Source: Chromobotia macracanthus (taxonomy: Eukaryota; Chordata; Actinopteri; Cypriniformes; Botiidae). From it: DNA of 64,000 nt. Position numbers and translations under genes: made by a program. The DNA is taken from assembly GCA_036877525.1 (NCBI GenBank), contig JAZGTH010000041.1, positions 310,001 to 374,000 on the forward strand, in the 5' to 3' direction. Under the pieces are notes generated by a model that did not search any database, was not told the origin of the DNA, and worked only from the letters and a program-made list of their open reading frames with translations. Of the stretch, positions 48,601 to 60,229 are shown in pieces (the first letter of the stretch is position 1; each line of letters starts with the position of its first letter).

Positions 48601-51600
48601 GACATCAGGTGTTCTTCTGTCTGTAGACCATCTGAAACATTCATGTCAGATATTGTGTGATGTATGATGTCTGTAGTGTCTGATGATGTTGTGTGATGTT
48701 ACAGCGGCATGCACATGCCTCTTCTCGCTCATATGTGCTTTGGTTCTGGGCTTCCTGGACAGAAGAGCAGAGAGGATCCTGAACAAAGAGCAGGGCAAGA
48801 CCGGTGAGCACACAAACAACACTCATACACACCTGCATACCCACACATAAACACATTCACACACACACACACTTTAGGCTATGCTTTGTGGGGACTTTAA
48901 ATAAACAATGACTTTTATACTGTACAAACTAAATATTCTATCCCCTACCCCTAAAACCCAACCCTCACAAAAACCGTTTTGCATTTTTACATTTTCAAAC
49001 AGCATCATTTAGTATGTTTAAGCAATTTACCTCATGGGGACAAGTGACTGGTTCCCACAATGTAGGTGTGTGTGACTTTTACCATCGTTGTGGGGGCATT
49101 TGATCCCTTTAATGGTAGAAAAACAAGACCACACAAACGCACTCTCTTAAGCAAACACTCGGTTATTTGCTTAATATTCTTGGTTAGTTTTGCTCTTGAT
49201 CGATGTGTGTCATGTGAAGCATGTTTAACAGAAGTGTGTGCTTGCTGTAGGGGAAGTGATTAAACTCACAGATGTGAAGGATTTTCCCTTCTCACTTTGG
49301 CTCATCTTCATCATATGTGTGGGCTATTACGTGGCCATCTTCCCTTTCATTGGACTGGGCCAGTGAGTACACACACACATACACACACACATACACACAC
49401 ACATACACACACACACACATTTACTGTTTAATGTTCTGCACATATTTAAGCATACAGGCACATAAGGGCAAGTGTAGAGTGTTCAAACTACATATGTGGG
49501 TTCAGTCCTTTAATTGTCTAGGAATATAGTTTTCTGATGACATGAATGTGTTACACATAGAAGAGCAGCCATTAAAGGAGTCTAATTATGCCCTTTTATG
49601 AAGTCTTGATTTAGTTTGAAGTATAGTGGAATGGGTTTTCCAAAACATTTTTGCATAGTTCACATTATAATTTACATTATAACACCTCTGTTTGTGGTTT
49701 ATGCCAAACGCTCTTGAGTAGTTTAGGTCTCTGTAAAGCCCCTCTCTTCCAAACTTCTTTGTTTGGTCAATTCAGTTTATTTAAAATGTATTAATACAGC
49801 ATATTTATACAATGTTGCATTGTTTCAAAGCTTTATATATAATGAAATGAAAAATACAGAAAGCTGGAAAATTATGAAGTGTTTATTTTATAATACATGT
49901 ATATACAGAATATTATTATTATACTATTATACTATTAGTATTATTGCAAATTTTATTGTTCATTATAAAATTGTACATTTGTAAAACTAATTAGGGATAC
50001 TAAGATTGTAATTGGTTTATGAATATAGAGTTGACTAAACCGATAACTACACCACATTTGAACAGACAATACAAAAACACTACCCTGCAGTACAGTTCAG
50101 CACAGAGAGCAGTGCCAACCAATATACATATTCACAGAGTGCGAGTGAGGATACGTGGTTGTAAACACTGATGATATTAGCAGCATTTGTGAGATGTGCA
50201 AAAACAGTGTAATACAGAGATATAATACAGAGAGCCAATTCAATTCATGGGAATTCAGGAGTCTGATGGCTTGGAGGCAAAAACTGTTAAACAGTCTGGT
50301 TGTGAGGGCCGAGTGCTCCAGTACCTTTCTCCAGACGGCAGAGGAGTGAAGTGTGTGTAAGGGGTGTGTGGGGTCATCCACATTGCTGTTGGCTTTGCAG
50401 ATGCAGTTTGTGTTGTAGATGTCCTTGACAGAAGGAAGAGAGACTCCAGTGATCTTCTTAGCTTTCTTCACTATCCACTGTATGGTCTTGCTGTCCGAGA
50501 TGGAGCAATTCCTGAACCAAACAGTGATACAGCTGTTCAGGATGCTCTTGTTGGCTGCTCTGTAGAATGTGGTCATATTGGGAGGGTGGAAGGTGTGTTT
50601 TTCTCAGCCTTCGTAAGACGTAGAGGTGTTGCTTGGCTTTCTTTGTGATGGAGCTGATGTTAAGGGACCAGGTGAGGTTCTCTGATGGCCCTGGACATTT
50701 TGGCCCTTCCTGTTCTTAAGGCCGCATTAGACACGCATCTAAGAAGTCATCTATGGTTTCTGATTGGAGCGTGTTGTAATGGTATTGGAGACAGTCACAT
50801 CATAAGTGCATTTGCTGATGTAGTCAGTCACTCATGCCTTGTATTCTTAAAGTGGTTGTTTCACCATTGGTTGCAGCCTCCAAAAACGTGTCAGTCAGTT
50901 AGCATAACAGATAAGGTCTGGGTAGTGAAAGCAAGATCCAGCACATTCACCCCTCTTGTCGCAAAGTTCACATATTGTCGCTGAGTCACGTCTCAGTGAA
51001 AACAAAAATGCAACAGTCTCTAAATTCACATTGTGAGGTCCGCTGGCATCAGATATAGTCCAGTTTATTGTCCAGGGAGCAAAAGTTGAAAAGTAGAATG
51101 GACAGTAGAGCCGACCGGCTAGGATTTGTTTTTAGCCAGCAAGAACTCCCGCCCTCTTCCCGCACATCCGCTTTCTTGCACACTGCTTCCAACATTCTGT
51201 CTCCTGGCCACCGGCACCAGGCAACACCAAGGAGGTTTCTCCAACAGCTTAGCATGCAGTATAGCTGTTGCGTGATTTCTATGCTGAATGTCAGGTAGTC
51301 GTAGACATTGGCACCATATGGTCCAATGTCCTTGTAGCGTGAAACGCCAGGCTAAAGACAACAATAGCACCATTTTTTATCTGGTGTGGCTGCTGTGTGC
51401 TACTGCCGCGCCACCATCTTTGATCATCATTTAATTGGCTCATGTCTCTTCTTTGAAAAATGAACGACTTTAAGATCTGATCTCATGACAGACTGTGTCA
51501 TGGATTGAGAATGTGAGATGATAGCAGCTCTTTACATGTATAGTTTAAGTCTTGCCTGTGTTATCTTCACTGACAGAGTTTTCTTCATTGAGAAGTTCAG

Positions 51601-51633
51601 TTTTACTCCTGTCCAGGCCAGAGCTATCAACAG

Positions 51634-51679
<46 letters not shown>

Positions 51680-54600
51680 TTTCTTATCTATCTAAATGGG
51701 GACATTCTATAGACTTGTATTGTTTTTATACACAGCTAGTTATAAACACTATAACCTAACCCACACTCTAACGCTAATCTTAACAGAACACTTTCTGCAT
51801 TTTTACAATTTACAAACATTTTTTTACTATATTTGTGTAGTGTTTTGCAAGTGAGTATGTCCCCAGGAGGTTTTGCTCAGATTTGTCAGGTTTTTTTTGC
51901 TCAGATTGTTGTGTAAACTGTATTTACATTATATGGTTAAGTAAACCTACATGCACGCTATCACCCATACAGACACACTCACACACCCAAGCTATGTCTC
52001 ATTTTGAGGTTACATCGCAAAGGCTGTCTCGTTTAAGAAAAGCAGCCGCTATTTAAAATGATATCAAATGTAAAATTATAAGGAAACTACAGTGATAGCA
52101 CCTCACAAGAAATAAATATTAATTTTATAATTGTTGCTTTTCTGAAATGAAAACCTTGATGTATGTGGCTAAAAACATGACCTCCGGAAGATGCGAACTT
52201 TGAAATGATATACATGCACACACACAGACGTTACTATTAACTATTACTAAACTCTACACAAGCATGCATGTGACTCATGAAATCAAAATGATTTATTGGT
52301 GTAGTTAAATCCACAGAAAAGCATCTTTATAATAGTGTGTGTTTGTGCAGTATTGTGTACATCATCTCTGCCCCTGCGTCTCCTCTGCTGGGGTTTGTGG
52401 TTGATAAGACGGGTCGGAACATCATGTGGGTGGTGTTGGCCGTGGTCACCACACTCATATCTCATATGATGTTGGCCTTTACCTTTTGGAACCCCTGGAT
52501 TGCCATGGTAATCCCTCATTCCTATTTCTAACCTAGTCGTCAGTATTTGGACAAATGTGTAATAAAAATTTATAATATTGGGATAAATTTATAGTGAATT
52601 TTCACAAAAGTTATTTATTAAACTTTAATAATAAGGTTTCTGATATGAACTGAAGTTAAACTATGGTTAAACATAGCATGGTGTGTTATGTTAAGCACAA
52701 CTAGAATCAGCATAAACAAGCAGAAATAGCATGCTGAATGTATCCTGAAGTTTAACAGTGTGTGTGTATATTGACTGAGTTTTTTTGTCAGTCTGTGTTA
52801 GGTTTGTCTTACTCTCTTCTGGCCTGTGCGCTCTGGCCCATGGTGGCGTTTGTTGTACCTGATCATCAGCTGGGAACTGCATATGGATTGTGAGTCTGAA
52901 ATACTTAATGAGGTTTTCAAAGATTGAATGAGGGAGCATTGGTAGTCAGAGGAGACCTAAGTGTTGTTATTACAGGTGTTGTTGCCATGTTGATCTTCTG
53001 TGTTTCTCACAAATTCTCTTGTGCCAACTGCAGTATGCAGTCCATACAGAACTTGGGTCTGGCTCTCATCTCTATGGCCGCAGGAGCCATCCTGGATAAC
53101 AGAGGGTACCTGTTCCTGGAGGTCTTCTTCATTGCCTGCGTGTGTGGTGAGTGTACACCACTTATATCTGGATAATCTATGTGTATGAATGGGTGCAGAT
53201 GTTTCTGGGGGACTATGGTATTATTTTACTGACAGATGTCAAGAGTGCATCATTATAGCGTGATAGCACATTAATATAACGCATGACTGTGACTCTCTGC
53301 TTGTACACAGATTTTATCTGCTCTCGCACAAAACTGTAATTACACGCTCTTAGGTACGCGCTGCTATCTTTATGAATGTGTTGTGAATGTCTTCCTGTAG
53401 CTCAGTTGGTAGAGCATTGCATTAGCAGTGCAAAGGTTGTGGGTTCAATTCCCAGGGGAACACGTACTCAAATTGTATACCTTGAATACACTATAAGTCA
53501 CTTTGCATAAAAGCGTCTGCCAAATGCACAAATATATAAATATAAATAATGAATTCTCTCTGCTTTTACTTAGAGAGTGCGCATGCACTTAAAATGTGTC
53601 CGTTGTAATTGCGCTCAAAGTGTGCACACACTGGGCACTTTGCGTTCACAGTTCTCTTAGTGCTCTCGCTCCCAAGGCAGCAGGGCCTGGGCAGCAGTCT
53701 TAGGCCAGAAGTGGGTGGAGTTAACGACTACTAAACTCTTGTCATGGTAGAAAATGGTCTGAAGCTGTCTTTTTGTGTAGCTGTCTTTTTTTTATATAAT
53801 AGATTTTATAATAGGTTTAATAGATTGTTATTAGATTAACAAAGTTATACAAAACGTGGCTTTAAGCTTCATCATTTTTGAAATTATTAAGATAAATGTG
53901 TGCCTACTGTGCCTTTTCTTTGATTTATTTTCTTCATAACTTTTTATTTTACAACAGGTACACAGATTGTTTTACCAAACACGTAGTTTGCTCTCTTGAT
54001 TCTGATCTAAATTTGCAAGACTTATTCAGTCCAGTGTAGAGTAGTGCAGTGTGTAATTATGAAATATATCTAGCTTTCTCAATAAGAATACATTTCAGTT
54101 AAATACACATTCAAACGTTTAAGCTTTGTTTTATTTATTGAAATTATTCAGGGTGAATAATGGCGATATCTTGGGAAAACAAGGGTTTGGGTTTTTGTTC
54201 AGGATGGTAATTGAAATACCTGAAAAGCATTTGTACAAATAAACAATTCACTAAATTAGCATATTTTAGCATCATTTAGCATCATAATATTAGCATCATT
54301 TTCACATCATGGAAAATGTTAATCTACATGATTGTTAAACCACAGACCTGTATAAATAAACAAGTTAAAAATCACAAATTACTAGGAAATTTAGTCTATG
54401 AGCTACTTTAATTACCTGTAAATACTATTATGTCTCTTTCTAAAAATAATGTAAAATATAAATATAATTTTACATTTTTAAATATCATTTTTAAATTTAT
54501 TATATAAATATAATTTTTCCCCTTTTCTATCCTTTTGAACAGTTACTACTTTGACTGGATATCTGACTGGATATCTGAACTATATATCTCAAGACACAAT

Positions 54601-55852
54601 TTAAAATACACCTGTTCTGCTTACACCTGATTAGTTCATAATTTTTTACTGTTTAATCTTGTTTAACCTTGCTAACAACAACAACCAAACAACAACCTTT
54701 TCTCTTACACTGTTCATCCTATTCCTTTTAAATGTAATTTTGACCAGGCTTTTTGGCAAAATGTTAAATGCCCCCTCATTTTTAAGTTGGATTTTTAAGT
54801 GTTGGATAAAAGTATCTGCTAAATGATTAAATGTAAATGTAGCGTACCTGAGAGCGCACGTGTGTGAGCAGCGAGAGTTGTACTCACTTTATATAAATGC
54901 TAATGGAAATGCATCACTTCTTCTTTATGTGTATATTAAAAATGCTTGAGTGATCAAACGGAAATCAAGCGCAGTTTAGGCAGACCACTGGGCCCTACTA
55001 TCAGCTGATCCATTCTCCATCTGCCCTAATTAATCAAAATACTTAATTTCCCTTCAAACACATTCCTCTATGTCTGTCACACAGACGATTTATTCCCACC
55101 TCCACCCCGTCTCCTAGTGTCTAAGCATCTAGATATTTGCTTAGAATCCGTCTTGACTCAGCTGTTACTTCTGAGTATCCCTATAGAATTTTGTGTAACT
55201 GTTTTTGTAGCTAAGAAATATTTGATTATTTTCAGGCAGGAATTTTTGCCTCATGGAGGCATTTCAAACTGTCAAGTATGACAGCTGAGCTTCTTAAAGC
55301 TGAAGCCTGGCACCAAACTCAAGAATTTTCAATAAATTCTACGTTTTGAAAAGTGTTGATCATTAAAATACATATGTGATTGCAACCCTGAAGACAAACA
55401 GTTAAAATAAAGATCAAACAAATTAGTTTTGTATCCAGTGTTAATGCAGCCTTACACACTTTACGTGCATCCATACTATAATTGTGTTGTTTCCAAATCA
55501 CTCAAACACACATTGTGTCTTAAACTTGGGAGCGTGAGGAGAAGCATATTTCTTGTTTGTTCTGTGGTGTGGATGTGGTGACTGCTGACTGTAAGTGTTT
55601 TAAAGTGTTTATGAAATATTAGAAGAGATGTGTGATGTGTGTTTCTTGTTACAGTGGCTTTCATCGCTGTGGTCTTGCTGTATCTGTATGATTATTACAA
55701 AGGTAATGTCAGATTTCACTTTAGATACATGATTTTATGACATCCAGTATATTCACACATCATTGACTTGTGTTGTGTCAGAGGGAGAACTGAACCTGTC
55801 TGCTTCAATAAGAGTCAAGCGGGCCAAAGCTTTATCTGTGTCCTCTGAGTGA
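44577..55852 (+). CDS. mfsd1: Lysosomal MFS transporter MFSD1, 15 coding exons
   Basis: Exons: 44577-44727, 44954-45006, 45288-45400, 45597-45639, 46045-46112, 46214-46322, 47729-47831, 48705-48803, 49251-49362, 51577-51633, 52351-52507, 52792-52889, 53034-53146, 55655-55702, 55782-55852. Phases agree; 1395 nt, 464 aa (human 465). MFSD1 is a 12-helix lysosomal transporter that works with GLMP and exports dipeptides. Seen here: N-terminal dileucine sorting signal ERRSLL (6-11), first helix RLVVLIFMCFLGFG, YAWYSWPN, MFS loop GGFLLDR (95-101), GGESLAVAQNTYAVNWFKGK, LQLSMARL, second-half loop VVDKTGR (319-325), SIQNLGLALIS. The start ATG has A at -3 and G at +4. The stop in exon 15 sits inside a strong 5' splice site (GA/GTGAGT at 55847-55854). 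Several introns begin with CA repeats. Confidence 0.96.
45652..45693. repeat. (CA)n, mfsd1 intron 4
   Basis: About 21 CA units start 13 nt after the exon 4 donor. Confidence 0.95.
46336..46520. repeat. About 50-bp minisatellite at the start of mfsd1 intron 6
   Basis: Four imperfect units of 'agtgtttctggtgtgtgt…atcactacagtaaatgactgg' follow the exon 6 donor. One unit is expanded by a (GT)n run at 46391-46416. Confidence 0.75.
46521..47728. other. mfsd1 intron 6 remainder
   Basis: AT-rich. It holds an inverted L2-type tail at 47092-47210 ('acatttacatttagtaatttagcagacgcttttatccaaagcgac'-type text). Nothing else is seen. Confidence 0.5.
49370..49420. repeat. (CA)n/(ACACAT)n, mfsd1 intron 9
   Basis: CA-rich run starting 7 nt after the exon 9 donor. 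Confidence 0.9.
50040..51060 (-). pseudogene. Non-LTR retrotransposon C-terminal fragment in mfsd1 intron 9
   Basis: Minus-strand frames carry ENLTWSLNISSITKKAKQ and LRRLRKTHLPPS (about 50690-50600). A shifted frame at 50576-50097 has TTFYRAANKSILNSCITVWF, VSLPSVKDIYNTNC and ALTTRLFNSFCLQAIRLLNS. This is the post-RT region of common fish LINEs. The frameshift shows decay. It is antisense to mfsd1. Clade left open. Confidence 0.7.
51636..51678. repeat. (CA)n, mfsd1 intron 10
   Basis: About 21 CA units begin 2-3 nt into the intron, overlapping the 5' splice site of exon 10 (AG/GTACACACA). Confidence 0.95.
53393..53545 (+). repeat. tRNA-Ala-derived SINE in mfsd1 intron 13
   Basis: The head folds like a tRNA: D stem GCTC/GAGC, anticodon stem TTGCA/TGCAA with loop TTAGCAG (AGC, Ala), T arm GTGGG/CCCAG with TTCAATT. 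The acceptor stem does not pair, and it runs into a 'gtcactttgcataaaagcgtctgccaaatg' tail, so it is a SINE and not a tRNA gene. Confidence 0.8.
53546..55654. other. mfsd1 intron 13 remainder
   Basis: AT-rich. An L2-type tail lies at 54790-54840 ('ttggataaaagtatctgctaaatgattaaatg'). No exon-like frame is seen on either strand. Confidence 0.5.
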
Positions 55853-56075
55853 GTATCTGTGTCATTGTCTGTATCTGTGTCCTCTGAGTGAGTATCTGTG
55901 TCATTGTCTGTATCTGTGTCCTCTGAGTGAGTATCTGTGTCTTTGTCTGTATCTGTGTCCTCTGAGTGAGTATCTGTGTCTTTGTCTGTATCGGCGTCCT
56001 CTGAGTGAGTATCTGTGTCTTTGTCTGTATCGGCGTCCTCTGAGTGAGTATCTGTCTGTGTCCGTGTGTCCGTGT
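55842..56075. repeat. 39-bp minisatellite at the end of mfsd1 exon 15
   Basis: Six copies of 'cctctgagtgagtatctgtg' begin at 55842, 55881, 55920, 55959, 55998 and 56037, an exact 39-bp period. The first copy includes the last mfsd1 codons, the stop and the GTGAGT donor, so the array grew out of the exon end. 39 is a multiple of 3, so each copy keeps the same in-frame TGA. Confidence 0.95.
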
Positions 56076-56153
56076 GTCCGTGTGTCCGTGTGTCCGTGTG
56101 TCCGTGTGTCCGTGTGTCCGTGTGTCCGTGTGTCCGTGTGTCCGTGTGTCCGT
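56057..56153. repeat. 8-bp tandem repeat (TGTCCGTG)n
   Basis: About 11-12 near-perfect units directly follow the 39-bp array and end in a degenerate 39-bp-like unit (about 56150-56185). Confidence 0.9.
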
Positions 56154-56185
56154 ATCTGTGTGTCCTCTGATTGAGTATCTGTGTC

Positions 56186-58572
56186 GCTCACACTCTACAC
56201 GTCCCTGTCTGGACCTTACAATGTTGTTGAATTAGAATAACAAATGTATGTAATTGTCATGCTTTTCTTACTATTTAGGTGTAGTTATAATATTATTTTT
56301 ATTTTATATTTTTATATTATTTTATAATATTTTTTTTAAGCTATACTCCGTATTTCTCTCTAGGTCATGTGATCATTCTTTCCTTGCATGTTTGTGTGTG
56401 TGTTTGAATGTGTGTATGTGTTTCAGGTGAAGGTTCTTCACTCCTCTGCACTCACCTTCAGCACCTGTCTGATGTCCTTCACCATGGGCCTTTCTGCTCT
56501 CCTCTCTCACACTTCAGATAAAACACATGACTCCTTACCACCTCAGCTGCTTTTACAGATTGGTGTTCATGTGGGACACCAATCCTGTCTGGAAAAAGTC
56601 TAGACTTCTGAAATAATAAGGACCGTTAAGGCCACTTTACACAAGAGGGATAACGATAATGATAAACATAACAATAACTGTACTGGTGACCATACAATAC
56701 ACGATAACGCTATTTTTATTCAAAGCAGTAAATATGCGACCTTTATAATTTGAATGGATTTGATTGGCTGTCAATATTTTATTGTTCATTAGCTGGAAAA
56801 AATCTCTCAAAAATCTCTCTGAAAGTGATTCCAACAATATCGTTCCTTGTATCTTTATGGACTGTGTGTAGATTTAGAATGATTGTTAAGACTTTATAGT
56901 TACCATTATCATTATCATCCATAGTGTGAACACCCCTTACAATGCTAAAAATTGTAATGAGACTGAAAGCAGGCTTGATTATGTTTGGGCTTCTAATCCT
57001 AAAACCTTTGTTTTTAAAATGTATGTCTGTTTTGTACAGATATTACTTATGATTTTATACCCCCAGAAAGATTTCTTGTTAATAATTATATTAAATTAAA
57101 GCTGTAATCCATAACGTATGCCTCTCTGTCGCCATCTTCGTTTCAACAATAAAGTTACAGGTTACCTTAACATACCTAAACATTGGACCTGGTGGCTCAA
57201 ATTATAAATCATTATTATAAATGTATTGCTGTGAATCAGGGTAAGGTAAGGGGATGGTTTTGAACTTTCATGTAATTGATATTGTTTTTTAAAGTTATGG
57301 ATTGCAGCTTTAACATGACAAAATTTGCCTTCTTAATATGATTAATATGATTGGGTGTGATTCATGGGTGCAAAAACATTTGTCTTCACAAACTTTCATC
57401 AAGATGTATTTACTTGCTCCACTTCCTTTTGGCTGATTGCTGAGCAACAGTCCGTAACTTTATATGGTTAAAAATGAACAAAAATCAGTTATTGAGCAAG
57501 TACATTACAGATCAGTGTTACAGATGAAACGATCTCCTTATCCCGATTCACAACAGTAGGTTTATAAAAATGATTTATAATTTAAGCTGTTGGGCCAGTT
57601 TTCCTGGAAAATGTCAGTTTGATTTGTGCTTATGTCATGTCTGTAAACTAAACCGGCAGCTAATAGTGTACGTGGGTGCTGTAATAACATGCGATCCATT
57701 GCAATGATCCATGTCCCAGTGTGAAGTGTGGGCTGCTGCTGTTTCAGGAGGGAAGTTAGTTCTCCTTCATGTTCAGTTCAACTCTAATGTAAAAACAGCC
57801 ACTGCCAATGGGTAAAAATCAAGGCTTTGCCCATTTGTTTTTCTGTGAAATGTCACATACTTGCCTGTAAGTCTTTGTTAATGATTCATGTTTACTTTAA
57901 AGCTCTTAATTGTCTTTAAGAAAATACCTCATTTTCTTTATGGACAATATAACTTCTTATTTCTTTAGAAATATGACCAGGACATTCTATGACCAGGGTT
58001 TCATAGGTTTTGATTATAAATATAGTTGAACATTTTAAACAATTTTTGTGGCTTTAATCTGTATATACTGCTTCATTGATTAAACTGTACTGCTAAGTTT
58101 CAAAGTATTTTTGTAATTTTTATATAATGTTTATGGGCCAGTGAACAAAGTTTTTCATTTGAAACTTTTAAAATAATTTTATCCCTAAGATCATGATTGG
58201 TGTGACAGATTTTTTTGTGATTTTGCTGCAGTGCACTATATGCAGAAAAATACAGAATAATGATCTTTTTTTTACTCTGAACCTGTAACTGAGTCTGTGA
58301 ATATGCTGTATATGCAGAAATAATCCAAATGTTTTTATTTGAAATGTCACAACACATACAAGTTTACAGGATTAATACAGAATCTGTAAACAGTCACTGA
58401 ATGTCTTTTATCGCTCTTTGGGGGTGATTGTATGATTTATGTGGATTTTTATACTGTACAGGGTATTAATGGGAGTTAAAATGATAAAAAACAAGATAAA
58501 ACCTAAACATCATCCTAGATGTGTATGTCTTAATAAAACACTGCAATAAAACTTCTTTAATTCCCGTCGTAG
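56186..58572. other. mfsd1 3' UTR or last intron
   Basis: AT-rich. For the short mfsd1 form this is the 3' UTR, with AATAAA at 57148-57153. For the long form it is an intron. A possible acceptor with GTGAAGG at about 56426 would, if used, also yield Glu-stop. Confidence 0.4.
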
Positions 58573-58705
58573 GGATGTTGGGCATCTGTGCAGCCGTCAG
58601 CCATCCGTGGCCATTCGAGAACATCTGAAGCCCCTCTCTCCGTTTGGTCTGCGCAACCGCTACCTGTCTAGACTGGGTGTGCAGGTATTTGAACAGTATG
58701 ATTGA
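58573..58705 (+). CDS. mfsd1: Candidate alternative terminal exon of mfsd1
   Basis: An acceptor AG at 58571-58572 is followed by an open frame that is in phase only if exon 15 splices at GA/GTGAGT (55848). The joint codon GA+G gives Glu, as in the short form, and the protein then continues for 43 residues to TGA at 58703-58705 (total 507 aa). The tail has PSVAIREHLKPLSPFGLRNR and YLSRLG with good fish codon use. It is basic and cytosolic if the transporter has 12 helices. A GT after codon GVQ (58685) could be another donor. I infer this exon from phase and coding character; I do not recall the tail firmly from other species. Confidence 0.6.
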
Positions 58706-58782
58706 TCGATCTGTGACATTCACTTGAGCGGAGACCCTAACCTCACATCACTATTAGACAGCTGCAGCACAGAACTCGCATA

Positions 58783-59815
58783 TACACTCACCGGCCACTT
58801 TATTAGGTATACCTGTTCAATTGCTTGGTAACACAAATTGCCAATCACATGGCAGCAACTCAATGCATTTAGCCATCTAGATATGGTGAAGAAGACTTGC
58901 TGAAGTTCAAACCGAGCATCAGAATGGGGAAGAAAGGGATTTAAGTGACTTTAAACGTGGAATGGTTGTTGGTGCCAGACGGGCTATTGAGTATTTCAAA
59001 AACTGCTGGTCTACTGGGATTTTCACACACAACCATCTCTAGGGTTTACAGAGAATGTTCTGAAAAAGAGAAAATATTCAGTTAGCGGCAGTTATGTGGA
59101 GGAAAATGCCTTGTTGATGTTAGAGGTCAGAGGAGAATGGGCAGACTGTTTAGAGATGATAGAAAGGCAACAGTAACTTTAAAAACCATATGTTACAACC
59201 AAGATATGCAGAATACCATTTCTGAACGCAAAACACGTCGAACCCTGAAGCAGATGGGTTACAGCAGCAGAAGACCACACTGGGTGCTGCTCCTGTCAGC
59301 TAAGAACAGGAAACCGAGGCTGCAATTTGCACAGGCTCACCAAAATTGGACAATAGAAGATTGGAAAAACTTTGCCTGGTCTGATGAGTCTCAATTTCTG
59401 CTGCAGCATTCAGATGATAGGGTCAGAATTTGGCATCCTGCCTTGTCTCAACGGTTCAGGCTGGTGGTGGTGGTGTAATGGTGTGGTGGATATTTTCTTG
59501 GCACACTTTGGGCCTCTTAGTACCAATTGAGCATCATTTAAACGCCACAGCCTGCCTGAGTATTGTTGCTGACCATGGTGATCCATCCCTTTATGACTAC
59601 AGTGTACCCATCTTCTGATGGCTACTTCCAGCAGGATAATTCACCATGTCACAAACCTCAAATCATCTCACACTGGTTTCTTGAACATGACAATGAGTTC
59701 ACTTTACTCACATGGCCTCCACAGTCACCAGATCTCAATCCAATTTTTCAAATCCCTGAGGAATGTTCCCAACTCCTTGTAGAATCTATGCCATGAAGAA
59801 TTAAGGCGGAATACC
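58783..59815 (+). pseudogene. Tc1-like transposon 1, truncated
   Basis: The left terminus 'cactcaccggccactttattagg' follows TA (58781-58782). The transposase runs in three frames from about 58920 to 59796: LVLLSAKNRKPRLQFAQAHQ, WSDESQFLL (first Asp), YFQQDNSPCHK (second Asp) and SPDLNPIF, where the catalytic Glu reads Phe. The right terminus is absent. It is dead. Confidence 0.85.
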
Positions 59816-59829
59816 AAATATTGATTTTT

Positions 59830-60229
59830 GATCACAGCTTTCATGCATCTTGGCATGCTCTCCAAAAGTTTTGTTGGGTGACTATATGTCACTCCTGGCG
59901 CAAAAATTCAAGCAGCTCGGTTTTGTTTAATGGCTTGTGACCTTCCCCTTGATCGCATTCCAGAGGTTTTCAATGGGGTTCAGGTTGGAGAATGAGCTGG
60001 CCATGACAAGGTCTTGAGCTGGCCATGACAAGGTCTTGAGCTGGCCATGACAAGGTCTTGAGCTGGCCATGACAAGGTCTTGAGCTGGCCATGACAAGGT
60101 CTTGAGCTGGCCATGACAAGGTCTTGAGCTGGCCATGACAAGGTCTTGAGCTGGTGATCTTCCATCCAAACCTTGTGTAGTGTATTTGGGGAACATTAGA
60201 TGTTTAGCCCAAAGGGAAAAAATGCGCAC
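59830..60229 (-). pseudogene. Tc1-like fragment 2 with internal 22-bp minisatellite
   Basis: The minus strand carries NLNPIENLWNAIKGKV, the Tc1 catalytic Glu motif. Directly before it lies a tandem array at 59994-60147: seven exact 22-bp units starting 'gagctggccatgacaaggtc', plus a partial one. 22 bp is not a multiple of 3, so the translated repeat has a 22-residue period. Confidence 0.75.

Noticed and set aside
53393..53470. Possible tRNA-Ala(AGC) gene
   Set aside because: D, anticodon and T arms fold, but the acceptor stem does not pair and the sequence runs into a SINE tail.
55901..56235. Frames of Thr-His-Gly-His and Cys-Pro-Val repeats on both strands
   Set aside because: Translations of the 39-bp and 8-bp tandem repeats.
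59994..60165. Regularly spaced repeat resembling a CRISPR array
   Set aside because: The units are contiguous with no spacers, in a vertebrate transposon.
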